Below, one piece after another: positions 7,958-15,769 of a stretch of 50,531 nt of DNA. The stretch is from a virus, in the IMG/VR virus record IMGVR_UViG_3300026519_000016, positions 1-50,531 of that record. One strand, given 5' to 3'. Made by a program: the position numbers and the translations under genes. Under the pieces are notes generated by a model. It was not told where the DNA came from and made no database searches. It saw only the letters and a list, made by a program, of their open reading frames with translations. Within the stretch, counting starts at the first letter, position 1. The number at the start of each line of letters is the position of its first letter.

Positions 7958-8516
7958 TATGTTCCTCCATTGAATCACTTCGTAAGAAGTCTGTTATATT
8001 TAATTTGTAATAAAAACTATCAATGTCGTGTATTCCAATTAAGTACAATACATAAGATGAAACCGAACTTCCTCGGCCAACACCCCATACTACATTGTTT
8101 TTATTTAATGTGGATACTATATATATTAATACTTTAAGTGTATCAAATAACTCTAATTTCTTATATAACGCTAATTCACTAGCGCACCGTTCTTGCCGTA
8201 ATTCAAAATCAGGTTGTTCTCCATCGCAATCAACTAATTTATCTGATATATATTGAATTATATCAATATTTTGATATTCCAATGGTATATTCCATTCAAG
8301 CGATGGCTCCGCCACATCCGTCTTTATTAATATTCGTTCATTTGGTTCGCAAAATTGATTATATTGTTTAATATCATTCGTTATTTCATCTACAAACAAA
8401 TGATTAAGCGTTCCACCCTTCAATATAATATTAAGAATTTTACTAGATTCCACGGTACTATCACCATCGAACCATAGTATCCTATCCTTTAAAATAGTAT
8501 TATTAGATGAAGACAC
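7950..8516 (-). CDS. DNA polymerase III alpha (DnaE)-like fragment protein
   Basis: This 188-residue protein has VWGVGRGSSVSSYVLYLIGI followed by HDIDSFYYKLNITDFLR near its C-terminus. This matches the bacterial DnaE segment 'G.GRGSAAGSLVAYALGITD.DPL.Y.L.FERFL', which lies at the start of the palm region. The polymerase catalytic aspartates and the PHP domain are absent, so it is not a polymerase. It overlaps its upstream neighbour by 14 bp and its downstream neighbour by 8 bp. It may bind a replication partner or a nucleotide. The motif match is clear; the function is unknown. Confidence 0.7.
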   Translation of the reverse strand: MSSSNNTILKDRILWFDGDSTVESSKILNIILKGGTLNHLFVDEITNDIKQYNQFCEPNERILIKTDVAEPSLEWNIPLEYQNIDIIQYISDKLVDCDGEQPDFELRQERCASELALYKKLELFDTLKVLIYIVSTLNKNNVVWGVGRGSSVSSYVLYLIGIHDIDSFYYKLNITDFLRSDSMEEHNG

Positions 8517-8859
8517 TGGGGGAATTCATATCGACAACCTCATCATCGTTTTCGGTTCCGATTCCTAATTCTTGTATTGCTGCCGGTGTGGGCAAAGCGC
8601 TCCCGTTTGGTATTCCACCCGTGCGTGGTGCTGGTGGAATACTCGGAATGATCTGTGCCGGTATCTCATTATTAGGGCTTATCGGGGGCACAGCGACAGG
8701 TGTCGCTGGTGTTTCAATAATACCACTAATTCGGGCACGAATCTGTTTCCATTGTGCTTCATTTGGATGCCAATTTTGATCTTGTAACTCAACTACACCA
8801 TCCAACCATGCTTTGAATTCGCTTAAAGTTTGTTTTTGCTTACGTTTTTTAGTCGCCAT
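8503..8859 (-). CDS. Unknown protein with Pro-rich linker
   Basis: This 118-residue protein has a basic N-terminus (KKRKQKQTL), then a short conserved-looking helical part (FKAWLDGVVELQ...WHPNEAQWKQIRARI). A Pro/Ile-rich disordered stretch follows at about residues 50-95, ending in an acidic tail. AGGGGAA lies before the ATG. It is the second gene of the 9354-7311 operon. No function can be given. Confidence 0.65.
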   Translation of the reverse strand: MATKKRKQKQTLSEFKAWLDGVVELQDQNWHPNEAQWKQIRARISGIIETPATPVAVPPISPNNEIPAQIIPSIPPAPRTGGIPNGSALPTPAAIQELGIGTENDDEVVDMNSPSVFI

Positions 8860-8868
8860 GACATTCCC

Positions 8869-9354
8869 CTATATAATATTTCCAACAGCTTTATTCTTTA
8901 AGTATTTATTATAACAATCCGAAGATGAGATAGTTATCCATTTGTTTGGTGATATCGGATGACATAACATTTGGTGCTTATTTAAAGACGGACCAACATT
9001 TTTATGTTCAACATAATAGTCATCAACTACTATTTTACCCAATTCAACCATAGCCATGTCCATGCCATATACCATTGCTCTAAACTCTCTTCCGGGTAAA
9101 TCCTCCACCAAAACAACATCTAATTGCAATGTGTCTTCGTCCGTTACTAAAATATACCAACTTGCTGGTAATTCAAATCTAAATCCATTTATTTTAATGA
9201 CAATAGTTGGACATACTACTTCTTCAAAAACCAATAATGGTGCCAATGTATAATCCATCAACTGCAAATCCAATACATGCATGTATTTTGACAGCATTGG
9301 GCCATGTATATCGTCCATTTTTATAACGTAGTTATTTTCATCGAGAATTAGCAT
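8869..9354 (-). CDS. Unknown protein, first gene of the 9.4-7.3 kb operon
   Basis: This 161-residue protein has a compact, mixed alpha/beta look. Its C-terminal region NVGPSLNKHQMLCHPISPNK, followed by WITISSSDCYNKYLK, looks strongly constrained. No transmembrane segment or catalytic signature is seen. Its leader is the 22-bp tandem repeat at 9353-9428, whose minus strand offers repeated AAGAAG purine tracts. The TTGACA promoter at 9436-9464 probably drives it and the four genes behind it. Confidence 0.65.
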   Translation of the reverse strand: MLILDENNYVIKMDDIHGPMLSKYMHVLDLQLMDYTLAPLLVFEEVVCPTIVIKINGFRFELPASWYILVTDEDTLQLDVVLVEDLPGREFRAMVYGMDMAMVELGKIVVDDYYVEHKNVGPSLNKHQMLCHPISPNKWITISSSDCYNKYLKNKAVGNII

Positions 9355-9428
9355 TATTATTTCTTCTTTTTATTATTATTATTTCTTCTTTTTATTATTA
9401 TTATTTCTTCTTTTTATTATTATTATTT
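9353..9428. repeat. 22-bp tandem repeat, about 3.5 copies
   Basis: The unit ATTATTATTTCTTCTTTTT plus ATT repeats with an exact 22-base period (cytosines at 9363, 9385 and 9407). It forms the whole 5' leader of the minus-strand gene starting at 9354. Confidence 0.9.
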
Positions 9429-9435
9429 TATAATA

Positions 9436-9464
9436 ATTATCCTATATTATAGTTTGAATGTCAA
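9436..9464 (-). promoter_or_regulatory. Sigma70-type promoter for the 9354-7311 operon
   Basis: On the minus strand TTGACA (9459-9464) and GATAAT (9436-9441) are separated by 17 nt. The gene at 9354 begins about 80 nt downstream, across the tandem repeat. Confidence 0.6.
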
Positions 9465-9471
9465 CTACTTT

Positions 9472-9534
9472 TTATCCAAGTTGCCGAAATACCTCCACCA
9501 ATTCAGATCGCTGAATTGGTGGGGTTCGCTTCAA
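9472..9534 (+). mobile_element. Minimal 63-bp IS200/IS605-derived element (MITE/PATE-like)
   Basis: The left signature TTATCCAAGTTGCCG is followed by one hairpin (CCACCAATTCAG / CTGAATTGGTGG) and the right signature TTCGCTTCAA. There is no coding sequence. It looks like a left end fused to a right end within one hairpin, the smallest unit of this family. It abuts the 3' end of uvsW (stop at 9537). Confidence 0.8.
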
Positions 9535-9536
9535 AA

Positions 9537-11909
9537 TCAATATGTGATTGTTCTTGTATTATATGGATATTTAGCATCATCATAATATTGTTTTCGTTTG
9601 GATAAGTGCTTTCTACTATACTTTAAATCTGAACATATATCCGCTACATATATATGATTTTTATCATTGGCTTTGCGCAGACCACGGCCCAATGACTGAA
9701 TTACACGAATAAAACTTTTCCCCATATCAACCATCACCAAATTAAATATTCTCTTTATATTTAATCCTGTTCCTGCAATGTTAACGGTTGCAATGACAAT
9801 CAAATCATTATTATCATTAAATGATTGATAAATTTTCTTGCGTACTTCTACGCTATCCTTTCCATGTAAAAAAACTGAATCAGGAATTGATTTAGCTAAT
9901 TTTTTACCAAATGCCACGCCATTTACTAGACATAAACAATTACCCTTATCCAACAGTTTAAATCCTTCGAGATAATTAGCAATCCATGCTAATCTTGTTT
10001 TCTCGGTATGCAAGAATGCTTTTTCCGAAGCAAAGTCCGGGTAATATGCCGCTTTAAATTCTGCATAAGTATAGTTTGGTGCATCCGCAACATCGCGTAC
10101 ATCCGATAAATATTCCGAATGTTGTTGTTTTAAATTTACTTCCATTTGTATGATATCAATATTAATTGTTGCTAAATGTCCTTGATCAATCAAAAACGAA
10201 GCAGGTACTTCATGTTGAACTTCGCCTATTGCAGTTCTGACCGACATTGCATCCGACTCGTCATCCGGCAATGTTCCCGTACAACCAAATCGGTAGGGTA
10301 TATCCTTACCATGTTGTACTAATAGTTTATTAAGAACAGGACCACGTGCGCCTTGAACTTCATCACAAATAAGCATATCAAATTGCTGCATCACTACTGG
10401 ATTGTTTTGTAATGTTTGCCATGTTGCTACTATATGCTGATGGTCTAAATCTTTAGCACTACCACTATATTCCCCCACATCCAATCCAAAAAATGCATAT
10501 TCTTCTTTTGTTTGGTCAGTAAGTGTAGTGTCAGGGACAATGATTATTGAGCGCAAGTTTCCTGCAATTTCATATGAAGAAGCAATCGCTGCACACATTG
10601 AAGTGTTATGCGTAACAATGAACTCGTCAGTGAGATATAAATGTTCGTGCGAATCTAACAATATACATTGTGCATCTTCGTATCCAATGAATTCAACCGA
10701 TTGTATAGTTCGTGCCAACGCAATGTGTTTATTTTCAGTAAATTGGTGTTCATTGGTACCAAATATCACATTGGGTGTTGGATGTTTTATTGAACAAGTA
10801 TATACAGAATCGTGTACCGTGTTGATACTTATTCCACCAATTGATTGCACAATCGTCTTAATATCATTTGATAGTGATTCACTTATTGTCTTAATAGTTA
10901 GACTATCATCTCCAGTTGATAAAAACCCTCGCAGTAGTTCAATCCGATTATCTATCGTGTGAGTCATGTACATTAGTGGAATTCTGAGTTGTGTAGATAG
11001 TCTGCCATCCAAGTTAATTGTTTTTAGTTGTTTGAGATCACTATCACACGCCGCACCCCCGTTAGTCGGACATCCTACCCTTCCTAATAAGCGACCTAAT
11101 TGATATGGGTTTAGAGGCAAGTCTTGCGTTACGTGATATTCTATTGGTTCACATAATGGTATCGTTATATTGTTTAATAATATTGGGTTGTTGTGTTGCT
11201 GAAACAAATATTTGTGGATATCAGTAGTTGATAGTATTCGTATTTCACTATGTTTATCTGTTATTGGATAATTAACCTTCCACAAATGTTCCCCACATGC
11301 GTGCGTTGAACTATTATCATGAAATGTTATTTTAAATATTTCCTTTTTAGAAAATGGAAAGGTAGCAATAACGGTGGCCGTCTTATTATTGGGGGTACAT
11401 ACTACAGAACCCGTTGTAATGTCCCCCATTCGGACACAACCACTAGGTGTTACTACGTTGGAATATAGCGGCTGTGCCTTTCCGCCACCCGTTCCTACTA
11501 TTAATATACCACTAGCATTCGTTATAAGTTTATTAATCGATTCGACTTGATAATCACGAAATTTCCATGGTGTTCCGCTTTCAGGGTCTATTACATGCGA
11601 AAAAAAATGTTCATCAACTAACGCTGGTTGAACAGTTCGTGCAGTTCTATTATCCACAACCTCGATATCATAACCTAAATTAATTATACGTGGTATAATA
11701 TCAGATAATAATACAATAAACGTTTTTCCGGTTTTGTGGAAAAACCGGATTTTCCCATCCCATGAACCTATTTGATATTTAGGATTAAAAAAATACCCCT
11801 TGGCAAATAATCCGTATTCTTCATAAAAATATATAAGATGTTCGGACTGTAGATTTACAAACGCACAATTGACTTCATCTAAAATAATCAACTTACACTG
11901 CATTGTCAT
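9537..11909 (-). CDS. uvsW: UvsW-like superfamily 2 DNA helicase with an intein
   Basis: The precursor has 790 residues. Removing the intein (145-435) leaves 499, close to T4 UvsW (503). UvsW unwinds branched recombination intermediates and R-loops and shifts phage replication to the recombination-dependent mode. The interrupted Walker A reads GTGGGK|T. The helicase box ICDEVQGA (DExx) and the C-terminal motif VI QSLGRGLR are clear. Its ATG overlaps the uvsY stop, the same uvsY-uvsW pairing as in T4. A minimal IS element lies 3 bp beyond the stop. Confidence 0.93.
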   Translation of the reverse strand: MTMQCKLIILDEVNCAFVNLQSEHLIYFYEEYGLFAKGYFFNPKYQIGSWDGKIRFFHKTGKTFIVLLSDIIPRIINLGYDIEVVDNRTARTVQPALVDEHFFSHVIDPESGTPWKFRDYQVESINKLITNASGILIVGTGGGKAQPLYSNVVTPSGCVRMGDITTGSVVCTPNNKTATVIATFPFSKKEIFKITFHDNSSTHACGEHLWKVNYPITDKHSEIRILSTTDIHKYLFQQHNNPILLNNITIPLCEPIEYHVTQDLPLNPYQLGRLLGRVGCPTNGGAACDSDLKQLKTINLDGRLSTQLRIPLMYMTHTIDNRIELLRGFLSTGDDSLTIKTISESLSNDIKTIVQSIGGISINTVHDSVYTCSIKHPTPNVIFGTNEHQFTENKHIALARTIQSVEFIGYEDAQCILLDSHEHLYLTDEFIVTHNTSMCAAIASSYEIAGNLRSIIIVPDTTLTDQTKEEYAFFGLDVGEYSGSAKDLDHQHIVATWQTLQNNPVVMQQFDMLICDEVQGARGPVLNKLLVQHGKDIPYRFGCTGTLPDDESDAMSVRTAIGEVQHEVPASFLIDQGHLATINIDIIQMEVNLKQQHSEYLSDVRDVADAPNYTYAEFKAAYYPDFASEKAFLHTEKTRLAWIANYLEGFKLLDKGNCLCLVNGVAFGKKLAKSIPDSVFLHGKDSVEVRKKIYQSFNDNNDLIVIATVNIAGTGLNIKRIFNLVMVDMGKSFIRVIQSLGRGLRKANDKNHIYVADICSDLKYSRKHLSKRKQYYDDAKYPYNTRTITY
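10605..11477 (-). other. Intein inside UvsW Walker A motif (291 residues)
   Basis: The splicing block A begins AQPLYSNVVTPSGCVRMGDI, with Ala rather than Cys or Ser at position 1. Block B contains STHACGEHLWKV. The end is HLYLTDEFIVTHN followed by Thr of the C-extein. Insertion falls between K144 and the Thr of GTGGGKT. An Ala-1 intein would splice by direct attack of the +1 Thr. Two degenerate LAGLIDADG-like segments (near intein residues 127 and 181) suggest a former homing nuclease that is now inactive. The boundaries are seen in sequence; activity is inferred. Confidence 0.9.
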
Positions 11910-12364
11910 ATTTCTACAAATTCCATACTAGCAACCCTTAATTTTGTAATATTGGTAAGTGTATAATTTCGACTGGTAAACGCATTAACTACGCTTTGGT
12001 ATTGTTCATACATTTCTTCCACTTCTATTAACAGTCCCATTATCAACAAGTAGGAGGGCTCATTGCAAATATACTTACCAATATCACGCTCGGTAAGTTG
12101 TCTTGAATAATTTTCCTTATATGACTTAAATAGCGATCCTTTTGTTTTTTCTACTTCTAATTTAAAAAATTTAACAAGTGCATTTAATTCTACTTTACGC
12201 TGATCATAATAATGTAACCATGCTGAATTTTCACTGTTTGATATTTCTAATTTCTTTCCCGTAATTTTTAATCTTTCATTAGCTTCCAGTAATGCTTCGG
12301 CATACACCTCTAATATATCGGGTAAGTTACAAAAATCAGTTCCAAGTTTAGCGATCTTACTCAT
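11906..12364 (-). CDS. uvsY: UvsY-like recombination mediator
   Basis: This 152-residue protein (T4 UvsY has 137) probably helps UvsX displace gp32 on single-stranded DNA. The C-terminal part, ERDIGKYICNEPSYLL through a long helix to SRNYTLTNITKLR, fits the UvsY pattern of a DI.KYI segment followed by helices and a 'SR.y.i.ni..wr' end. The middle has a WLHYYDQRK segment like the L.YY.G region. The start at 12364 is preferred because it follows the upstream stop by 4 bp and has AAGAAG upstream; an ATG at 12418 would overlap by 50 bp. The uvsW neighbour supports the call. Confidence 0.65.
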   Translation of the reverse strand: MSKIAKLGTDFCNLPDILEVYAEALLEANERLKITGKKLEISNSENSAWLHYYDQRKVELNALVKFFKLEVEKTKGSLFKSYKENYSRQLTERDIGKYICNEPSYLLIMGLLIEVEEMYEQYQSVVNAFTSRNYTLTNITKLRVASMEFVEI

Positions 12365-12368
12365 TTTA

Positions 12369-12863
12369 TTAATTCTTCTTAGTTGTTGTATTATCCATAA
12401 GCGCGAGTTTTTGTTCATTCGTTAACTCGGATAAATCAAAATCCATTAAGGCAACGGAAGGTGTTATCATCTGTTCATCCGACTGGCCGTATGCTTCATT
12501 GTATATCTTATATAAAAAATCAACAATTTCAGCAACGTCGCCCTTTTCTATTAACGAAAGCGGTAAATGCACGAAAACTTCAGCTTGAAAGGATTTAGCG
12601 TTCTCCTCCGTTATCACAACATCTTCGCCGTTGTGTTTAAGTCTGGCACCTAGCGTTTGTGATACAATGCCGGAAAGGTAAATTAAATCATCTATTATAT
12701 TTATTTCATCCCATACAATAGTACCATTTTGACATAATGGATCAACCGTATTGAGAAATTTGCTTATATGTAACATTATTGGTGCAATAGAGTCCAATAT
12801 TTCGTATGTTTGCTTAATATAGCTGGAATCACGCTCGTACAGTGCGTCTGCCAAGTTATTCAT
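12369..12863 (-). CDS. Unknown acidic helical protein
   Basis: This 164-residue protein is mostly helical by composition and acidic. The central VWDEINIIDDLIYLSGIVSQ and the LSELTNEQKLALMDNTTTKK end look well defined, but I recognise no family. It lies between primase and uvsY on one strand with short spacers (19 and 4 bp). That points to a role in replication or recombination, or simply co-expression. Confidence 0.6.
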   Translation of the reverse strand: MNNLADALYERDSSYIKQTYEILDSIAPIMLHISKFLNTVDPLCQNGTIVWDEINIIDDLIYLSGIVSQTLGARLKHNGEDVVITEENAKSFQAEVFVHLPLSLIEKGDVAEIVDFLYKIYNEAYGQSDEQMITPSVALMDFDLSELTNEQKLALMDNTTTKKN

Positions 12864-12882
12864 TTTTTATATCCTCTAATTA

Positions 12883-13896
12883 TTATTTACAATATAGCTT
12901 AATTGCACATTCTGCCGCAATGCCTGCTTTCGCATTGTCTATTATTGATTTTATTGTATATAGTTTACCATATTTCATTACAGCATCATTCATATCCTTA
13001 CAGTTTGAGCCTATGTTGGGGGTGGATATTTTCCATCCAAGGGATAATGCTTGTTGCGCCGCTAAATGTCCATCCCCCGTTTTATCAGGAATGTATATTT
13101 TTTCACGTGACGACTTATTTAACCATTGCGCTTGCGCCTCCGTTATTATATTACCAAATGTAGCAATGCCATCTATTGACATCGCGTCGAACCATCCTTC
13201 AACGATAAGCAGCGGTGCAGTTGTGTGTGCAAATAATAAATCAAAACCATATAAAATGCGGTTTTTCTCTGTACTTGGTGTCTCGTATTTTTTAGGGGCA
13301 TCATATAATGCCCGTCCAGTATAAAATATTAATTTATTATCTTTAAATATTGGGATAATTAGTCGTCTCCCCCACTTTTTAAGCAAAACATTTGTTGAAT
13401 TATGTGCCAACAAAAATGGATAGTCTTCAGGTTGTATGCCGCGTTCATCTATAAGATATCGTGTTGCAGTAATAGCAAGTTGATCATCGGGTGGTGCATC
13501 ACTTAATCTATAGAAAATATCTGGCTGTTTAAGTTCAATTGGTTCAATATTTTTTTGTTTAGGTAATGTGCGGGGTGAGCTTGGAACAATAGAACCAAGC
13601 TTTCTTATATTATCTAATATCAAGTCTTTCCACGCGGCGGACGGAATTCCAAACGCATTTAAAATACTTTCCATATTTTTTGACATGATAGCCGTTTTTG
13701 TCGGTTCATAACCACCCTTTGCACTACAATTCCAACATTTATAGATTACGGTATCGTCCTTAAATAAAAATGCACCACGTAATCCCTTTCGTGTATGATC
13801 ATTACATACGGCGCAGCGCACAGCGCACCACCCACTGCTAGAGGGCTGGCTGGTTTTTACATATTGTTTAATTATTTCTTCTAAACATTCTGACAT
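12883..13896 (-). CDS. 61: DnaG-type DNA primase (gp61-like)
   Basis: This 337-residue primase would make RNA primers for lagging-strand synthesis with a DnaB-type helicase (not in this window). An N-terminal zinc ribbon is visible: C28-x2-C31 and C54-x2-C57, with an extra C24. The TOPRIM core has EGWFDAM with E233, and an acidic PDKTGDGHLA at 270-279. T4 gp61 is 342 residues, so the length fits. No separate helicase-like C-terminal domain is present. The gene ends 19 bp before the next gene on the strand. Confidence 0.9.
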   Translation of the reverse strand: MSECLEEIIKQYVKTSQPSSSGWCAVRCAVCNDHTRKGLRGAFLFKDDTVIYKCWNCSAKGGYEPTKTAIMSKNMESILNAFGIPSAAWKDLILDNIRKLGSIVPSSPRTLPKQKNIEPIELKQPDIFYRLSDAPPDDQLAITATRYLIDERGIQPEDYPFLLAHNSTNVLLKKWGRRLIIPIFKDNKLIFYTGRALYDAPKKYETPSTEKNRILYGFDLLFAHTTAPLLIVEGWFDAMSIDGIATFGNIITEAQAQWLNKSSREKIYIPDKTGDGHLAAQQALSLGWKISTPNIGSNCKDMNDAVMKYGKLYTIKSIIDNAKAGIAAECAIKLYCK

Positions 13897-13933
13897 TAGA
13901 ACATAATATCATATGCGCTGCCATAGCACAATA

Positions 13934-14545
13934 TTATTTATCTGCTTTTTTTGCCTGCTTTTCCTTAATCTTAATCATTTTAATTAGGCGGCGCATGATT
14001 TCATTCGTCTGAAACCAAAAATCTTCACCGCGTAGCATCCGTGTCAGTTCATCTTCCGTCAAAAATGGCACACAATATTTCCGTGCAATAGATTCATACC
14101 ATTTATTGGTTGATGTAAGTGCTAATACTTGTTCATTTCCCTTACCATAAGTTTCCCCAGAATAATTGTGCAACATCAAAATGGTATCGTCATGTGTAAT
14201 AAATTCATCTGCTGCCAGAAATATTAAGGCTCCCATTGAGCAGGCTTCGCCTTCTAAACTACAAATAATATGGGCTTCTGATATGTTCATTGAATTGATT
14301 ATTTGAATACCAGATATTAGATCGCCACCTGGTGAATTTATATGAATATGTACAACATCATCTTGACTAGCTGTTTGGATTTTATATATCATATCAACAT
14401 ATGCATTAGCCTCTATTATTTCACCAGAAAGATAAAAATGGTTAATTATTTGCGTTTGCACCAACGGCTGTTCATAATGTTGACATTGCTGTGCTGCGGG
14501 TACTACAGGATACATTACTTCATCATCACGGTTGGTCGTATTCAT
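13934..14545 (-). CDS. clpP: ClpP-like serine protease
   Basis: This 203-residue protein belongs to the ClpP/crotonase fold and would form protease rings. The NSPGGDLISGI oxyanion segment (70-80), nucleophile S103 in EACSMGALIF and H126 in LMLHNYSG are visible. The third catalytic residue is less clear: where ClpP has the aspartate of 'DTERD' this protein reads MLRGED. The ATG at 14545 was chosen for its GAGG upstream; an earlier in-frame ATG at 14611 would cross the late-type promoter. Phage ClpP may act in prohead maturation or host-protein turnover; its role here is unknown. Confidence 0.88.
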   Translation of the reverse strand: MNTTNRDDEVMYPVVPAAQQCQHYEQPLVQTQIINHFYLSGEIIEANAYVDMIYKIQTASQDDVVHIHINSPGGDLISGIQIINSMNISEAHIICSLEGEACSMGALIFLAADEFITHDDTILMLHNYSGETYGKGNEQVLALTSTNKWYESIARKYCVPFLTEDELTRMLRGEDFWFQTNEIMRRLIKMIKIKEKQAKKADK

Positions 14546-14574
14546 ATAAATCCTCACGTAATATATTATAACTG

Positions 14575-14582
14575 TATTTATC
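14575..14582 (-). promoter_or_regulatory. Late-promoter-like octamer GATAAATA
   Basis: The minus strand reads GATAAATA, 29 nt before the clpP ATG and just after the terminator at 14610-14635. It suggests that clpP and primase can also be expressed late. Confidence 0.45.
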
Positions 14583-14609
14583 GCATCGGAAATATAACAT
14601 ATTAAAACC

Positions 14610-14635
14610 AAAAGTGGACATTAATGGCCACTTTT
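14610..14635 (-). terminator. Hairpin terminator after folA
   Basis: AAAAGTGG and CCACTTTT pair around an inner CATTAATG palindrome. A T-rich tail follows on both strands. It lies between the folA stop (14659) and clpP. Confidence 0.7.
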
Positions 14636-14658
14636 TTGTTGATTATTGGGTATTCGTG

Positions 14659-15216
14659 CTATTTGCGCTGATATGTCACGAAATATAATTCCGATGTCTC
14701 GGTGCAGTTAACAATAGAAAACGATTTATTAATCACATTAATTGGAAAATATTTGTCACATTCATATGTCTTATCCTTTATGATAGTCATATGAATGAAC
14801 TTAGTCCAAGTTAATGCCTCTATAAACATTTGTTCACCGCCGATTACAAACACCGATCTCGTATCATTAATATCCAGCGTTTCAATGGCTCCGCGAATTG
14901 AAGGAACCACTGTTGCCCCCTCTGCATCATAGTGCTTATCACTAGTCACTACAAACGATTTCCTATTCGGCAATATATCAACAAATCTGGGAATATTTGG
15001 CGGACTACCAGTCGGGAGTATTCTATTTTTCCGCATTTGCAACATATTTTCATGCGTAATTCGACCCATTATACAAATGTTATTGGTTGTTATTGTTTTA
15101 AAATGTTGCATGTCCTCTGGTATATTCCATGGGATATTTCCATTTTTACCAAATCCACCTACTGCATCAACAGCAACTATAATATTTAACAAGGGCATTG
15201 TTGTTTTAGTGGGCAC
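14659..15216 (-). CDS. folA: Dihydrofolate reductase
   Basis: This 185-residue protein reduces dihydrofolate with NADPH, regenerating the cofactor spent by thymidylate synthase, which is encoded just upstream. Visible motifs are NIIVAVDAVGGFGKNGNIPW, the acidic IPEDMQHFK with D35 at the substrate-binding position, IMGRITHENM and VIGGEQMF. T4 encodes the same pair (frd and td). The start is an ATG 3 bp after the upstream gene's stop. A terminator follows. Confidence 0.93.
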   Translation of the reverse strand: MPTKTTMPLLNIIVAVDAVGGFGKNGNIPWNIPEDMQHFKTITTNNICIMGRITHENMLQMRKNRILPTGSPPNIPRFVDILPNRKSFVVTSDKHYDAEGATVVPSIRGAIETLDINDTRSVFVIGGEQMFIEALTWTKFIHMTIIKDKTYECDKYFPINVINKSFSIVNCTETSELYFVTYQRK

Positions 15217-15219
15217 AGT

Positions 15220-15546
15220 TTATCCTTTAATAGTATATCGTATAGAAGAAGTATTTAAACAATGGGTCTGTACATATGTAATATCTATGTACGTTATGCC
15301 AAGTGCAAGTGTTTCCCTTTTGTTATTGCGTTTATCGCAGATAACATTCCATTGCTCGAGTTTGTTTTCTTCCGCATGTGATAATAGTGATTCTTCCGCA
15401 AGTTCCATAATAATGGAACGTGCCGTACTGTCGGTGGACAATTCATTACTAAATGCATGTATGATATGATCTATCTCAGATATTATAGAATTGTATAATG
15501 TCTTACTGTTAATATTTTTTGTTGTTATTTTATAAGGTGCATTCAT
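15220..15546 (-). CDS. Unknown protein upstream of folA
   Basis: This 108-residue protein ends 3 bp before folA, so they are probably translated together. The C-terminal half, LEQWNVICDKRNN then LGITYIDITYVQTHCLNTSS, looks conserved and has two cysteines but no known signature. GGAAAAAG lies before the ATG. A decayed tnpB scar lies upstream, between this gene and thyA. No function is assigned. Confidence 0.6.
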   Translation of the reverse strand: MNAPYKITTKNINSKTLYNSIISEIDHIIHAFSNELSTDSTARSIIMELAEESLLSHAEENKLEQWNVICDKRNNKRETLALGITYIDITYVQTHCLNTSSIRYTIKG

Positions 15547-15674
15547 TTTCTTTTTCCGTTGTTAAAATAGTAGCAAAATACAACAAGTGTTTTTTGTTAC
15601 TGATTATTCACAATGTCAACGGGCTTGCCAAGTTGTTCTTTGGACTAACGGCTCTCTTTTGTGTATTTTTGGTC

Positions 15675-15760
15675 TCATTGCAACGCATGGTGACCATACT
15701 CTTTTAAATTATTTGCTGCATTAAAATCATGATCCATATTAACACCACAATCACAAATAT
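15675..15760 (-). pseudogene. tnpB: tnpB C-terminal scar after thyA
   Basis: Read on the minus strand, the DNA right after the thyA stop encodes NICDCGVNMDHDFNAANNLK and ends at a TGA (15675-15677). The CDCG pair and the D.D.NAAN segment are the end of a TnpB zinc ribbon and RuvC-III region. It is more diverged than the copies at 1 and 3432, so it comes from another or older insertion. The rest of 15547-15767 shows no gene. Confidence 0.75.
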
Positions 15761-15769
15761 TTTGTGATT
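15749..15769 (-). terminator. Hairpin at the thyA stop
   Basis: AATCACAAA and TTTGTGATT pair perfectly around TAT and overlap the thyA stop codon. It may act as a weak terminator; there is no clear U-tract. Confidence 0.35.

Noticed and set aside
9353-9428. CRISPR-like array
   Set aside because: The 22-bp units are contiguous with no spacers and are simple A/T-rich sequence.
10528-10962. Plus-strand frame opposite the intein
   Set aside because: It is a shadow of the strongly supported minus-strand UvsW/intein reading frame.
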